Shown here in pieces: positions 1 to 13,060 of a stretch of 64,000 nucleotides of DNA. Origin of the DNA: Odontesthes bonariensis. Taxonomy: Eukaryota > Chordata > Actinopteri > Atheriniformes > Atherinopsidae. The notes beneath the pieces were generated by a model. The model was given only the letters and a program-made list of their open reading frames with translations. It made no database searches and was not told where the DNA came from. Each line of letters begins with the position of its first letter. Within the stretch, counting starts at the first letter, position 1. The stretch covers positions 30,356,536 through 30,420,535 of the forward strand of contig NC_134524.1 of the NCBI RefSeq assembly GCF_027942865.1, given 5' to 3'. The position numbers and the translations under genes were made by a program.

Positions 1-99
1 CATAACCCCCTACAGCAGCACCTCGCCACATGACAGCATTTTCAGGCATCACCCATATCTCGGGTCCAATCCTCTAGCATTTCCTTTTCTATGGTGCTT

Positions 100-700
100 C
101 TATGTTTTCTTTTAAACTCTTTTCAAACATTTTTTTCTTTCAGCCTTTTATTGTCACGGTCTCTTGCTCTGCTCTCTGGTCTGTGCCCAATCAGCCTGCA
201 ATCAACTTAACTGTACTCACCTGTTCACCTCCCTTTATAAGCAGCTCTGCAGCCCTGTTCTGCTTCTGGCTCGCTCTGACATCATGAGTACCCTGGTTAA
301 ATGATCTGGCTCTGTTCTTTGGATTGGACTTTTAGATTGTGGATTTCGGACCGGAACTGTTCCGTTTCCCTTCTCTCCTCGGACCTTACTATGACCCACC
401 TTGTTATACTGGACTTAAGATTAAGATTTTTGGCTTGGGTCATTTGGATCTCCCTCCTCCCCTGTCCTTCCTCTGCATTAACGTACATGATCTCCAAGTC
501 TCTCCCCAGTTCAGCCACATCTCCGCCTAGAACTCAGGTACCCAGCACTCCCCAATCAGTCACCTCACCTGCAGATTACTTCATTTACACTCCTGTGAAT
601 ACCGAGCCTTTTTATATCCAAATATTCCCCCCATTATCCTGGCCAGACTGCTTACTCTTATCTCTGTCCAGGCTCTAATTTTATCTGATTGAGGTTGAGA
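100..700. repeat. Possible LTR or promoter-like dispersed repeat
   Basis: The stretch opens near 153 with a TGTCACGG motif followed by a TATAA-containing, CT-rich segment. This style is familiar from dispersed retroelement ends in fish. I find no second copy in the window and no coding domain; short reading frames here do not resemble any protein I know. From 700 to 1080 I see nothing. Confidence 0.25.
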
Positions 701-1099
701 CATAACTGGAGCATTCCAAACCACAATCATGTCATTAAATGGCATAAGAAATTGCTTTTCAGGTAAGTTTTAAATGGTGTGTATTAAAAGAAATTTCAAC
801 TAATTTCTTGATGTGGCTGATACCATTTTATGGTAAATATTTTTTTGCTCAAATTTTTAAAAAAATGTTCTCTATGGAAAATAAATTGTTTTATAGTGGC
901 AGTCTTACTTAAATCCCACTGAACGGTACACTTGTGCCACATGCAGACATAAACTGGGAGGCTACTAACAATGTCCCTTTACTATTCAGGTTTGAAATTT
1001 AGGAGGTTTAGGCTCTGACAAGACAATAAACTAGCCTACCAATTATGTAGGTTGTTCTGCTGCTTAAGATATAACACTGATCAATTTTTTTTTTTTTTT

Positions 1100-1960
1100 A
1101 GCTTCTCTTCATTGGCTCCCTGTTAAATTCAGAATAGAATTTAAGATTCTTCTCCTTACGTATAAAGCTCTTAATGACTGAGCTCCATCATATCTTAAAG
1201 ATCTCATTAAAAGATATTTTCCTAACAGAGCACTTCGTTCCCAAACTGCAGGTTTACTTGAGGTTCCCAGAGTTTCTAAAAGTAGAATGGGAGGCAGAGC
1301 CTTCAGTTATCAGGCCCCTCTATTGTGGAATAAGCTGCCAGTAAATGTCCGGGAAGCAGACACCCTTTCCACTTTTAAGACCAGGCTTAAAACTTTCCTT
1401 TTTGATAAAGCTTATAGTTAGGGATGGCTCAGGTGATCCTGAAACATCCCATAGTTAAGCTGCTATAGGCCCAGACTGCTGGGGGGCCTCATCTGTCACA
1501 CCTTTCCTCACTTTACTCTCTTTTTCCCCCTGTTTAATTTCTCAAATGACATTATTTATATGTGACATTATTGTGGTGATTAACTCGTGTTTCCCTGTTC
1601 CAACAGATATCCTTTCTGTCTTCTCAAACCCCAGCTGGTCGAGGCGGATGGCCACCCTTCCTGAGTCTGGTTCTGCAAGAGGTTTCTTCCCGTTAAAAGG
1701 GAGTCGTTTCTCTCCACAGTCGCCTCAGGCACGCTCAGGACGGGAGACTGGTCTGAAGACAAGTTTCGGTACAATCTGTCGGTTTTCTTAGCTAGGGAAT
1801 TGTTTTTGAATTGGCTCTATATGAACGAATTGGATTATTTTATGAATAATTATGATTACAATGAATTGAATTCCAATTGGCTTGAATTGGACTTTATTAT
1901 CTAAGTGCCTTGAGATGACATTTGTTGTATTTGGCGCTATATAAATAAAAATGAATTAAA
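1100..1960 (+). mobile_element. L2-type LINE 3' end, copy A
   Basis: The same sequence occurs at 33571-34397, so this is a dispersed element. It encodes the end of a reverse transcriptase ([39 protein letters not shown]), then a 3' UTR ending in TTGGCGCTATATAAATAAA and a TGAAT-rich tail, as in L2/CR1-group LINEs. A TGA (1177-1179) replaces the CGA-bearing reading of the other copy, so it is dead. The next 560 bases hold nothing recognisable. Confidence 0.8.
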
Positions 1961-2524
1961 TCCTTTTTTTTTTCTTTTATTAAACTTGTTACTAAACTGA
2001 CAACTACGACCAAGAACTTCCCCCGCAGCCCACAAACTGTATGGTAATATGTGGGCTGCATTGCAATGCTTCCTGTTGGTGCCACTTGGAGAGAATTCTA
2101 CAAAGCACTGCAGCAGAGTGTTTTCAGCTTTCGAGTTGGGACCCATCCCTTTCAATATCAGATTTTGATACGGATGTAATTTTCTGTGCGTTTTACATGA
2201 CACTAGAAAAAAATTGATTGTGTCAGCCTGACCAAAACGAGAGGTTTAAAATGCATGTAAACATGTTGGTCTGCTCAAAACTGAGCCATAACACCATTAA
2301 CATAAGTTAATGCAGTGGGGATCAAACGCCTCCTGCTTATATACACTCCACAACAAAGTTCCATCTTCTTTAATCTTTTTGTGAAACCCAAAAGTACTGT
2401 ATATTAAAGGCTAAAAGATGCTGCTAAAAATGCATCTTACAAGGCATATCATTATAAAAATCTGCCATCAGTGCCATGGCTCAACATTTTTCCTTTGAAT
2501 TTGTAGAGCACCACTGAAGGTCTA

Positions 2525-2917
2525 AGGCTGCGGCTACACGGAAACGTTTTTCACTGTAAACGATACTTTTTCTTATCGTTTCGCTGTCGCGGCCACACGG
2601 AGCCGGCGTTCCCACTACCCCAAAACGATAGTTTTTGAAAACGGGTTCCAGAGTGGGAAAGTTTGAAAACGGCCTCGTTTCGTTTCCATTGTTACAGCTA
2701 AAACGTTTTTGCGTCAGTCACACGTTGACGCTGTGAGCCAATTTTAACACTTCTCTATTGTCTCACAGCGTGGCGTGACACAGCGGCGTGTGTACTGCAT
2801 CGTTTCATCGTTTCCCTCCGTTTTCGTCTGGACAGCAGCACGTTTCCGTGTGGTCGCAAGAATTTTCGTACCCGTTTTCAAAAAAAACCTCGTTTCGTTT
2901 TCGTGTAGCCGTAGCCT
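2525..2917. mobile_element. Miniature inverted-repeat element (393 bp)
   Basis: Both ends carry the same inverted sequence: AGGCTGCGGCTACACGGAAACG at the left and the complement of AGGCTACGGCTACACGAAAACG at the right. The interior is full of imperfect copies of CGTTTTC/GAAAACG. No intact gene and no clear target-site duplication. It is a non-autonomous DNA transposon of uncertain superfamily. Confidence 0.7.
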
Positions 2918-5900
2918 CAGAGAGCTGAGGTCAGTTGGCCTATATGTTCTACATAGACACTTTGGAGGACCCAGCACCAACCAATCCTGACATAAGGGGT
3001 GGGGCTTTACAGCTAATTTTATTGAGCTGTGAAGTGCAGATTAAATGAAAAGCTAGCAAGTTGAGGAAATGTTAGCACAGACTTGGTGAAGAACAGAGCT
3101 GAGGAGCCCACAATAAGCTTGCTCACTTTTTCCCAGTTCAACAAGAGATAACATAGTCGATGTATACATGTTTGGCTGAACTATGCAAATATTAGCATTG
3201 GTCACCGACAATGAAGGCCTGTGTCAGCTGTTGGCCAGACATGTGGGGTCAGAGTACCAAAGTCAGAGACCCCCCCAACCCCATTAGCTGAATGAGCAGA
3301 AAGGTGTAGCGCAAGCTCCTAATCAATTTTAGAGGCATGATATGTAAAAATTTCAGGCTACATAGGTGAGTTTTTAGAGGATTTACTACACTGCCATAGT
3401 TGGAATTTAATACAGCTGAATTCCCAATAAAGTTGCTGTTATTAACACGTTTTTCAGTTTCTTTTATCAAAATTATACATACTATGAACTCCCATAGAGA
3501 AAGTTGGAAGTGGCAGAATGTCTTGAACGCTTTTTCACACAAACCCACAGCATCGCAGTGTCGGACATACTTCAGTCGATTCTGCTTCCATGCATGTATT
3601 GGTACAGTTAAGCTGCCCAGCTGAGCTGTAACCATAGCTCAACTCGGCTTTGCATCTAATCAAGGTGATCCACATATCAAATTCCATAGTCTCATGTTTT
3701 TACTAATTACAGTAATCCTAAAATGCAATATAAGACCTTCACACTGCTTTTGCATTTTGGCTTATTTCCATTCAAATAAATAATGCCACAGTGTAATGGG
3801 TCATAATTTGTTGTTCATACGAGATTGTGTTTACCTAATTTTTAGACCAAGCAAGGATCAGGGATGAAGTTTTTTTTTATTTTTTATTATTATATATTTT
3901 TTTTGTCCCAATAAATAAGGCCTTTGAAATTAAAGACTTTTTTTCCCCCATGATTGTAGATGCTGTAAACAGTAATATCAAAACTATTACTATAGTATTA
4001 TGAAAGATATTATTGAAAGATGAGCAAGAAAAATACAAAAGGCTTTTATTGGTGGAAAGTACATTTTAGCCCTTTTTCAACCTTTTTAAAACACCTTTTA
4101 ACTGTAACTTCCCAAATGGCTCTATGTAACAAACTAAGAGGCATATCAGGTTGGCCAAGCCCTATATTGTTACAGCTCTGCTTGGAAAAAGATCAGCATC
4201 CAGAGGCCATGCTTGCAGCATTTGTTTACCGTTTTAAGTCTAACCGCAACACAGGCATACATTAACAGCAATCATATCAGTTCCCATTTTAATGCAGAAG
4301 TGTAACCGGATCTACACACACACACCCACCACTCTACTTTGAGAGTCTGTTTTTCTCGCATTCTTTTTTTTTTACATTTACAAACAAAGACTGTGGGTGA
4401 CTCAACAGTTTGGCAACAGCTCAGTGGAAGCAGGAATTTGATCCACATTAAAGTCACAGCAACTGCACTGCCATTCTCATTGATATCAAGACTTCATCAG
4501 ACCATAGAGCTATTGTATCAACATGGTAGGTCAAAATTATTTGAAAAATTGCATACTGTGCCACTAACTTTGGCATATTTGCTTAGCAGTTTCAGCAACG
4601 GGGGGGCTTTGTATATACTTTCCCAAAATGCATCAGTGTGCAGAAGAACTAACTTCAAATTATGCATGAATGCATATCAATTATCAAACGTGCATAACAG
4701 GAAGCAGATTTCTTGTGGTCTCATAAAACAAATGTTTTAGAATAATCTGACTGTTATAATGCGCCCAACTACTTGCAAATTTATATATATATATATATAT
4801 AGCCATAATCATTGAAGTACCCTTATTTAGGATCACCAGTTAATCTGAAGTCTGTTTTCATAGAGTACAGAAATCAAAACTATTTTAAACAAGGCTTTTA
4901 ATATTGTAACACTGTTGGGCTTACTGAAAAATTGTCTGAGACTTCTCTAATTTTAATTAGAAAATGATCAGATCATTATGTTATGAGCTGGTGTGAATGT
5001 TTTATTAATTATATGTATACAAATTGTTGCATTTTTATATGATAGAATAGATTTTGTTTTGCGCTTTATTCTGTTGGCTTGCACAGCTGCTAACTGGACG
5101 AGGTCTCTCTTCAGGAAGACGTTCTATCTTATTGGGACTACCTAGTTAAATGTTGGAGAAATAAGAGCTAAAAAAAACATAAACTGTTGACTACTCTGGT
5201 ATTTTTGTATTTTAGTTTTGCTTACACAGTGTGGCCTCTCTTTGCAGGTGGAAAACGAATCATATTGGCCAGAGACATTCTACAGTCATTTTTTAATGTT
5301 AGACTTTATTCATGGTCTCAAAGCACTTATAAGTAAGTAGCTACCTACCCAGTCAATAGGCCTATCAAAATTAGCAGCTTTTGTATCATAATAAAAACTG
5401 CTATCTCACATCTTCCCTATTTTATCTGGTGCGGTCATTTCAATTGACTGTTGCTCCACATTCATTAGTTCCCCGCATACAAGTACTTGAACAAGAATAA
5501 CATCCAGTAACTTTTGTTTTTGGTCACCATTGTTTCAAGCATCCGCAAAACCTTTGGTACCAATTCTGCTTTTGGGGGTCTACACTACAGACAAGTGCAG
5601 ACCTCCAGCTCAGCTAAAAATGCTCACACTGCTGGCATAGGCCGCTTACATGAGCTGTGCTGTAGGCTTTGCATCAATTAGACAAAGTATAATAAACTGG
5701 GCTAAAATCCCTTTGGTGTGAACATTGAAACTTCATAGACCTTTTACGTGCACAAAAATGCTGCACACACGGAATGTCCACAAAGCATAAAATCACCTCT
5801 TTTAGACACAGTCAACATACCAGCTTGTTGTGATGCGCTCTCTTTCCATTCAGCCTATTTACTGAAACCAAGTTGATTTTTAATTTATTTTTACAAATTT

Positions 5901-8074
5901 CTGAAGCCTTGATTAAGACAATTCCTACACACCCATGCAAGCATTCACAGCAAGTGAAGAAAATGTATGAGTCCAACCTGCTTTCAAAGGGCAGCTGCAG
6001 TGTGGACAACAAAACATGTTTCAGCATATACATTTTTTTTTCTTTTCTGTTCATTCAGTGTGAACAAACATTTAGGTGAGCACCCAATTCTGTTACAATG
6101 GTAACAAAAGCCTTGTTTTTAACTCCAAATTCTTGCTCTGACACGAAATACAAATTAAAAACCCAATATTGACTAACTTATCATGACCTTTGAAAGCCAT
6201 CATTACTGAGGTTCTGAGTTTTTGTCTGGTAAATGGAACATGAAGTTTGATTCCCCACCCCAAAAGAGTCCAATGTCAGTATTTTCTATGAAAATGTACT
6301 ATTTCAATATTGAAAATAGTTCTTTGGAACATTAAGTATTTACAACTGACTTATTCTTAACCGGTGTCAGGAGTTAACATCTGTTTGCTTCTCTCCGGTG
6401 GCATCTGCTCTTAAGAAGAGTATCTTTATACAAAACAATTACTAATAAAGCCATTTCTATTTTATCCTTGTTTATCAGACGGCACAATGAGCCAGAAAGT
6501 CTTTGTTTTGAGATTGGTTGTACCTACATGTAAAATGGAAGCAGACAGCAGCTGCCCTGTAGTGATACTTAGAGTACAGTTAGACACAGTAGGCTAAGGC
6601 AGGAGAAGTGGGCGTGTGTACTCTGCCCTGACTTGACAAACGCATGATTTCACAAAGCTTTTGTTCTACTATCCATAGATGTATCAGGAGATATGTGGAG
6701 ATTGAGAGAGAAAACAATGTATTCATGATATAGAAAGGAAAAAGGCACTTAGATGTCTAAGATAGTCAATTTTTTTATTTTTTATTTTTTAAACTGTTCA
6801 TCCAAGTGATTGAACTATAATCTGAGATCATATTTGGCTAATCCAGCCCTGACAGCAGTGACCCAGCAGGTTATTTTCAACTTTTGTTTCAGTGTGTGGA
6901 GGAAAATCAATTTACATAGTAATGTAGTATGGGCTACATTACTATGTAATGAATACAAATACTCTATTTGATCTTTTTTTCAGGATTCCTGAGAGCTCAA
7001 AGTCACAATGATACTCATGGGAGACTTGCTGACTAACATCTCCACTACAACACTGCTGCATAGACTGAAGTCTTCTGCTGAGTCTCCAAAAAGTTGTCTT
7101 TCTGCTTCAATATTCTTTTTCATCAACCTTGATTACAGCCACACATCGTGGCAGAAGATAAGATTAGTTTGCATGCGTTCCTGTTTTAAATTTTCTCTAT
7201 GGTGTGTCTTTTACTCTACTGATTTGTTGAATTCCCCAAAATGAAAGCGTTTTTCTTGTGTAGTAAAATATCAGCATTGACCTTTAAAAAGCAAACACAT
7301 CTCCTGCAAATAATTCAGTTAATCTCACATTTAACACATACTAAACAATGCCCACCTACTCCTTTTCTCTCTACCACCCACAGATGGTGCATAATGACTT
7401 CAATGGTCTACAGGTGTCGAAGCACTCTGCTTTCTGCTTATAGCTTTCTTCTTTGATTTGACACTGCCTAACATCCTGTACACCCCGACGAGAGTGTGAG
7501 GTTGCGTCTGAGAAGAGAAACGGAGAACAGCATCAGTGAGAAACACTTTCTCTTCCCCTTCTGCATGCCAGTGACTGAATGCACAGGCTGATATGTGTAC
7601 ACTGTGACTATTATTTGATAGTGGCCTTATGAACGAAACGAGCTGGTCTCCATCGCAAATCCTACACAAATCTTTGGCTCTTCTTGTTTGCGATCATAAA
7701 GGCTTAAATGATTACTAAGTAGAAAATAGGTGTTACTAAACGAACCAAATTAAGCTACAACTCCATATTGCTTTTTTTTTAAATCCTCTTTAAGCTCCGT
7801 TTTGCCAGTCTCATCAGCCTTGTTTCCCACTATCATGCACTACTAAGACATTCAGAAAATTTGCTAATTCTGAAAATCCCAAATATATCTAAGTATTTGG
7901 GATTTTAGTTTGCAACAATTTAATAAGTTAACTGCTTACCAAATGATAGCTGATTAAAGTCCATTGACTAATACAAAATATTGTATTTTTAGATTGTCAG
8001 GTTCACCCAAAAATAATAAATGCTTAAAAGGAATGGTTTTTTCAATAATAATCTTTTTAACAATCTACTGAGAC
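2918..8074. other. Gene-poor AT-rich stretch
   Basis: No splice-consistent coding exon is seen. About 3405-3660 resembles 17825-18260 (see findings). A TA run lies near 4784. Short open frames here have no conserved motif. Confidence 0.5.
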
Positions 8075-8289
8075 TTAAAGGCCTACAGAAAGGTGATTTT
8101 TTTGCACAAAACTGAAATAGCAGATCGATTCCTTATATACCATGGAATTTTTTTATGATTTTAAAATAATTTTAGGCCCCTGGATAGTCCTGATTAGGCC
8201 CAATAAACTATCACCACATTTGACTCGAATTTTGGCAAACCGACGACAGGTGCGTGACGTCGCGCGTGCCAACTGCTGGAACAATCACC

Positions 8290-8476
8290 ATGTCTGATAC
8301 TAGTGGCAAATTTCGAGCCTAATATTGTTGATGACAATGAAGAGCCTGAGGAAGAAACTGAGGAGGGATTGGGGCTAGAACCATACAGGTTCGAGCCAGC
8401 CAGTGACAGTGGGTCGGGGTCCGAGTCCGAGAGCAGTGGGGACGATGATGGTGATCATGGTGATTTTTTATTGTGA
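8290..8476 (+). pseudogene. Broken acidic reading frame, P2X7-like N-terminal exon
   Basis: An ATG opens MSDTS and hits a stop 11 codons on. One base out of frame, the sequence runs ANFEPNIVDDNEEPEEE and then GLGLEPYRFEPASDSGSGSE, ending in an Asp/Gly-rich stretch. The LEPYRFEP block with acidic flanks is like the N-terminus of the abundant P2X7-like fish gene family, as I remember it. A single-base shift breaks it, and it ends where the hairpin arm begins, so it is a fragment carried in the TTAA element. Confidence 0.45.
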
Positions 8477-9044
8477 GTAGATGTACGAAGTGCTGTGGGT
8501 GCGTGTGTTGCCCTCAGCAGCTCACACCACAGACAGAGGAAGCAGAGAGAGCTGCGGTCGGAACTCCGTGTCTCCCTGTTCGCCTGCCTCCTCTCTGGTA
8601 AAATCAGCCGGAGCGCATCCCGCCATGTTCAGCTCCCTGCGGTGCGGACACTCAGGGGGAATCCACCTGGCGGAGAGCGGACACACTCTCCGCCAGGTGG
8701 AGAGTGGAAATCAGCCGGCAGAGCGATCATCAAGCGTCAAGAGCCCCGACGTGGACACACGTCTTGATGATCTGCCGGCTGATTTCCACTCTCCACCTGG
8801 CGGAGAGTGTGTCCGCTCTCCGCCAGGTGGATTCCCCCTGAGCGTCCACACCGCAGGGAGCTGAACATGGCGGGATGCGCTCCGGCTGATTTCAGGGCAA
8901 CCATCCCGCGGTGTGTCCGCTCTCCGCCAGGGAGACACAGACACAAGTTCCGACCACAGGTCTCTCTGCTTCCGCTGTCCCCGGTGGTGTGAGCTGCTGG
9001 TGCTGAGGGCAACACACGCACCCACAGCACTTCGTACATCTACT
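8476..9044. repeat. Long near-perfect hairpin (about 570 bp foldback)
   Basis: The left arm starts AGTAGATGTACGAAGTGCTG and the right arm ends in its exact complement at 9044. Matching continues inward, with small gaps, to ACTCTCCACC and ATCAAG blocks around 8697-8735 and 8763-8800, leaving a loop of about 27 bases. Each arm also holds a smaller palindrome, CCACCTGGCGGAGAGC and its complement. Open frames of 90-145 codons on both strands are by-products of this symmetry. Confidence 0.9.
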
Positions 9045-10459
9045 AATAAAAACGTTTTATTGCCTTCAGTAGCGGCTCGTGGTCTGGAAAATAGGCGGGG
9101 CAGATGATCTGCGTTATCAAAATGCAAGCTTTTATGGAGCATACGCAATAGGCCAATAGTCTATGCAACCATACGCAGGAGGGGATGTGCGAACTCGCAT
9201 AAAAGTCTGCCATACAACAAACACAAAAGCCCCATGAAAATGAGCGAAGAGAAAGTTTGTGAAAGGATTTAATACTGCCTACGTTTCAATTAGAGGGAAA
9301 CTTGTCGCAAAGCATTACCTAGCATGGCTAATTTCATGGCACAATTCATTTGCGCCTTGCTGGACTCGTGTTTTTTTGCCTTTTCCGAAAAATGCTTCAT
9401 GTCACACACACCGACAGTGCTCCAACCTAAGCTAGCAGACAAGTAACCTACTGTACATGTAAGCTGTCAACACATTGTTTACTGTCTCAACATTGCTTTG
9501 CTCATCAAGCTAAGATATTTCATTAAATCACTCCCAGTTTCCCATTTTGCAAAGACTTCGTTCACAATCACTTAAACTTTGTAAGATAGCAACTATAAAG
9601 TAAAGTCTTTACCTACCACAAACGTGAATCCGGATTAAACAGCCAATATCCTTCATCAAATCCGACATAGTTATCCGTTTTATCCAACAAGTTTGTAGGG
9701 GAATTTGGTAGCTCTGAAGTTCCCACTGGCTAGATGGGGGGAGTAATATTTCTTAAACCCTTTGAGTCCTTTCCATGTCCAGGGCAGATCATGCACCTGC
9801 CCCAATAGCATCTATACAGGCGCGCTAAATGTAACATGATATTATGCTACGTAGGGGCCTACAGTGATTCTGATTGGTAGAATGTGCTCGAGAGTTCTAA
9901 GAAGGGGCGGCGGGGCCGGGCTTAGCTGAGAGCAGACCAGGCATCTGCCCTGGCCGATGGCCATAGATCTAACGTTAAGCAGCCACACTGGAGGTAGGCT
10001 ATATTTCAGCGAAAATAAAAACAGATTCCACTCGCAAAGTCTGTCACAAGCCACAATATGGTATAATACGATTCCCACTGTGATTGAAGTTGAAATAAAT
10101 ATTTTATCTATAATTTATAATTATCTATACTTTATCTATAAAACAAAGGTTGGGGGTGTGGAAGGCGGGGCTCTGCCCATCCTGCCCAAATACAGCGGCC
10201 GCGGCTGGCCTTCACCACTCAACAAGCATACTACAATAGCGGCAGCCAGGAAAAACCATGGCACATGTGACGTCGCACGGAAGCCCCGCCCCCAGTCTGG
10301 AATTCCAGGAAGGATTTCCAAGCAGCAAATTCAAAATCGCAAATTTCATGCGTTTATGAAATGTTTTGGTGTAGGGTCCAATGATCATTATTGTTCCTCT
10401 GTGTATGTATTATCATTATGTATTGGGTGTAGTGTCAGCTTTCTGTAGGCCTTTAAAGC

Positions 10460-10872
10460 AATACTATGTAATTTCTCAAAAAGCCCATTATGGAGCTCCC
10501 CCTACAGGCTTAGAGGTAATGTACGGTTACACTGTCGTAAATACAACACCCTTTCGCTTTCACGTTCACGTTTGTTGACGAACCGGCGAGGAGTCAGAAG
10601 GTGCAAGCTATGTCGACCGAGAAGGTAAGAGTAATCAAATGTACCTGGGAGCGTGAGAGGGGTCTATTTGTTTTTGCGGTAGGTGTGCCAGAAAGCAAGT
10701 CGCAGTACTTCCGCTCAGCTCCCGGGCCGGTCCAGCAAAGTTACATGCGCAGTTTTTCCAACTCAGACCCCCGAAGGGCATAGGAGACAGACCAATCGTA
10801 ATATTGAAACTCATTCTAGCCGCACAATTTTTTTCAAGCTGTTATTTTAAGGTAGAAATGTTACATAGTATT
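10460..10872. mobile_element. Miniature inverted-repeat element (413 bp)
   Basis: It begins AATACTATGTAA-TTTCT and ends in the complement of AATACTATGTAA-CATTTCT. It abuts the TTAA of the preceding element. The interior is not coding. The superfamily is uncertain; no target-site duplication is clear. Confidence 0.65.
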
Positions 10873-12030
10873 AATGAAAAAAAAAAAAAGTCTAAAACAC
10901 ATCTAAAAAGGTCCAAAGATGTTTAGTCTAAATTTATGTTAAAGCTGGTCTAAAAGTGAAAGAAATCCAAGAGACGTCTTGGACAAAGAGCAGCATCTAG
11001 CCAAAGCCGTTAATTCACCATTCGCATTTCGTCGAGATTTCACAATGATTCGCAACATAATGCTTTCCTCATATCGGACTCAAATTCAGGACTCAAAAGT
11101 CGGTGAAAAAGGTTATCAGTCATGTAGCTATAGGAGGCACAACCACGCTGTATCGAGTTGATTCTGAGTCTGTGGTTATTCCTGAATGATGCCAGATGGT
11201 TACCATTTCTTTACAGTTTTTTGGGGTTTTTTTCAAATTCAACTGCTTCCCTTCACAATGACCCAGAGACATCTTGACGTCAGCATATTTATGTATATTT
11301 CCATCTTATATTTCATGACGCAATAAATATGCTGAAAAAAAAAGTCAAATTTACTTATTGTTCTCTTACCTGCCAATTCACATTTTCCTCTCCTTCGGAG
11401 GATTATGATTGATGTAATATATTTTTGTAACTCTCTAAATATTATAATATACTAATTATTTTTCAAAAGTGCTGTAGGTTTCAGGATCTTTACTAAATCT
11501 CATTCTAACAGACCTCAAAATAATAAGGGACAGAGCTTTCTGGTACAACAAAAAAATCAATTGAAAATGACTTTGTTGCACATTAGCAAGAGAGACAGCA
11601 GAGGCTGTTAGTTTCTTTTTTAAATGCAGCAGTTTGAAAAGTGTTCCCTGCACACTCATGTGGTGGTTAGGTGCACAGTGAGACCAACATTACTTGTAGC
11701 TCTTCTACAACTGCTTTGTACAACTGGGACCATTTCGGAGGAAAAGCCAAATTCAAAAACGAAGAGCACCATTTCTTTTCTTTCCCCTTTTTAAAATAGT
11801 CATACCTCATGTGAAACATCAGGAGGAAGTGAGAATCGGTACGTGTGAGCGGTTGTGTGTCATTGTGAGAGGAATAGAGTATGAGGGGGTGAGGTTCTCT
11901 GCATAATAACAACGCATAGTGAGAGAATTTTGCTGGCTGCCATCAAACTGTGTTCAGTTTCAGGAAGTAACCTAATCTCACTCTTCCTTCACCTTTTAAG
12001 ATATTGCTTATCTTTTAAAAAGAAGAGCTT
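10873..12030. other. No gene recognised
   Basis: AT-rich unique-looking DNA with poly-A runs and short frames without known motifs. Confidence 0.4.
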
Positions 12031-12142
12031 AAGTACTAGCCTGATTAACATAGACTTTCAAATCTCTTCGAGATTCTGGTCTGACCAAGACCATAACGAA
12101 TACGATTCGAAATGGCCTGGTCAACCCGCCTCCCTCGGGTTG

Positions 12143-12463
12143 CTACTGGTTGTGGCCAGAAAAGGCTATGCCTAGGCTTAAGCCAATCACACCACTCTTT
12201 CCTCTGACGTATGATTTAGCTACCAGCGGGGCTAACTGGTAGATTAAACTCTTACCAAAGCCAGTAGGGAGCAAGGCGAAAACGTCTTTCCTGTCAAGAA
12301 ATGATTCAAGGGCTGTTCTTTGCTCGATTTTTAACGAGAATCTCCCGTCGAACACTTTCATTACAGCATCTACAGCAGTGTCAAAAGCTTGATGCTGCTC
12401 CATGTTGATATTGAATGAAGCGCTTCCGTGTACAATCCATGGGTTGAGTGGCAGTTCAACCAC
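12143..12463 (-). pseudogene. RecQ-like helicase N-terminal fragment
   Basis: The minus strand reads an ATG-led MEQHQAFDTAVDAVMKVFDG, then IEQRTALESFLDRKDVFALL, then the Walker A segment LPTGFGKSLIYQLAPL. This is the Q-motif/motif I region of a RecQ-type DNA helicase. Only this part is present; no DEAH box or C-terminal domains follow. A possible donor (TTTG/GTAAGAG) falls inside the Walker A codons. Surrounding sequence (about 12030-12665) looks like a dispersed fish repeat, so I take it as a fragment carried by a transposon rather than a host gene. Confidence 0.6.
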
Positions 12464-13060
12464 GTCACTACCTTGAACACGCCTCTACCCTGGGCCGTTG
12501 GCGCTGCTCAAAGTTGATTGCTTCCCGACAAAGTGGGTGGAGTTCCCATTTTTTCGGGAACTCGAATCCACCTGAATGAGCAGTTTGCCTGAGTAAGTGT
12601 AGCAGAGCCGAAGGTGTTGCGTCACTGCGAGGGCGGAGCCTGGGTACTTCAGTCCTACATTTCTGCTGAGGGCTTTTTCAAACAAAGAATCAGCAAGTGC
12701 TCTTGTGTTAAAAAAAGATAGATAAATATATTCAGATTTTTTCCAACTGAAGTGACATGTGAGATAATGCAAAGAAAGAAACCCAATATATTATGCAAGA
12801 TGCTCTTGGTGAGGCTCCCCATTTGCTGGGATAAAATAGTATGCAAACTAAATCATATTATTTGAACATGAAACATGCATATCACTATATATGCTTCATA
12901 TAACTATGAACCATAAACAATATTATTCATAAAATCTACAGGGGCAGATGTATCAATTAAATTGCTACATGTCTGCTAGCAGCTTTTTCAAGGCAGTAAT
13001 CTAAAACTACTATACAGAGGAGACTGAAAGAACAACCCGTCACTAAACAGATTCGACTTA

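Larger units (their letters stand above)
8079..10452. mobile_element. TTAA-flanked composite DNA transposon (2.37 kb), Kolobok-like ends
   Basis: The ends are AGGCCTACAGAAAGGTGA (8079) and the complement of AGGCCTACAGAAAGCTGA (ending 10452), each bordered by TTAA at 8075-8078 and 10453-10456. TTAA duplications with a terminal AGG fit the Kolobok superfamily (5' RRG ends) better than piggyBac (5' CCY). Inside are a broken acidic reading frame, a long hairpin, and a tract from 9063 to 10230 that may be further nested elements. No transposase was recognised, so it looks non-autonomous. Confidence 0.65.

Noticed and set aside
2525-2917. A CRISPR-like array of CGTTTTC words
   Set aside because: The words are irregular in spacing and orientation and belong to a terminal-inverted-repeat element in a eukaryotic genome.
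8481-9148. Several 60-145 codon frames on both strands
   Set aside because: They lie in the long hairpin, where each frame has a mirror on the other strand; none has a known domain.
9957-10448. A 163-codon plus-strand frame
   Set aside because: It runs through nested repeats up to the terminal repeat of the TTAA element and has no recognisable domain.
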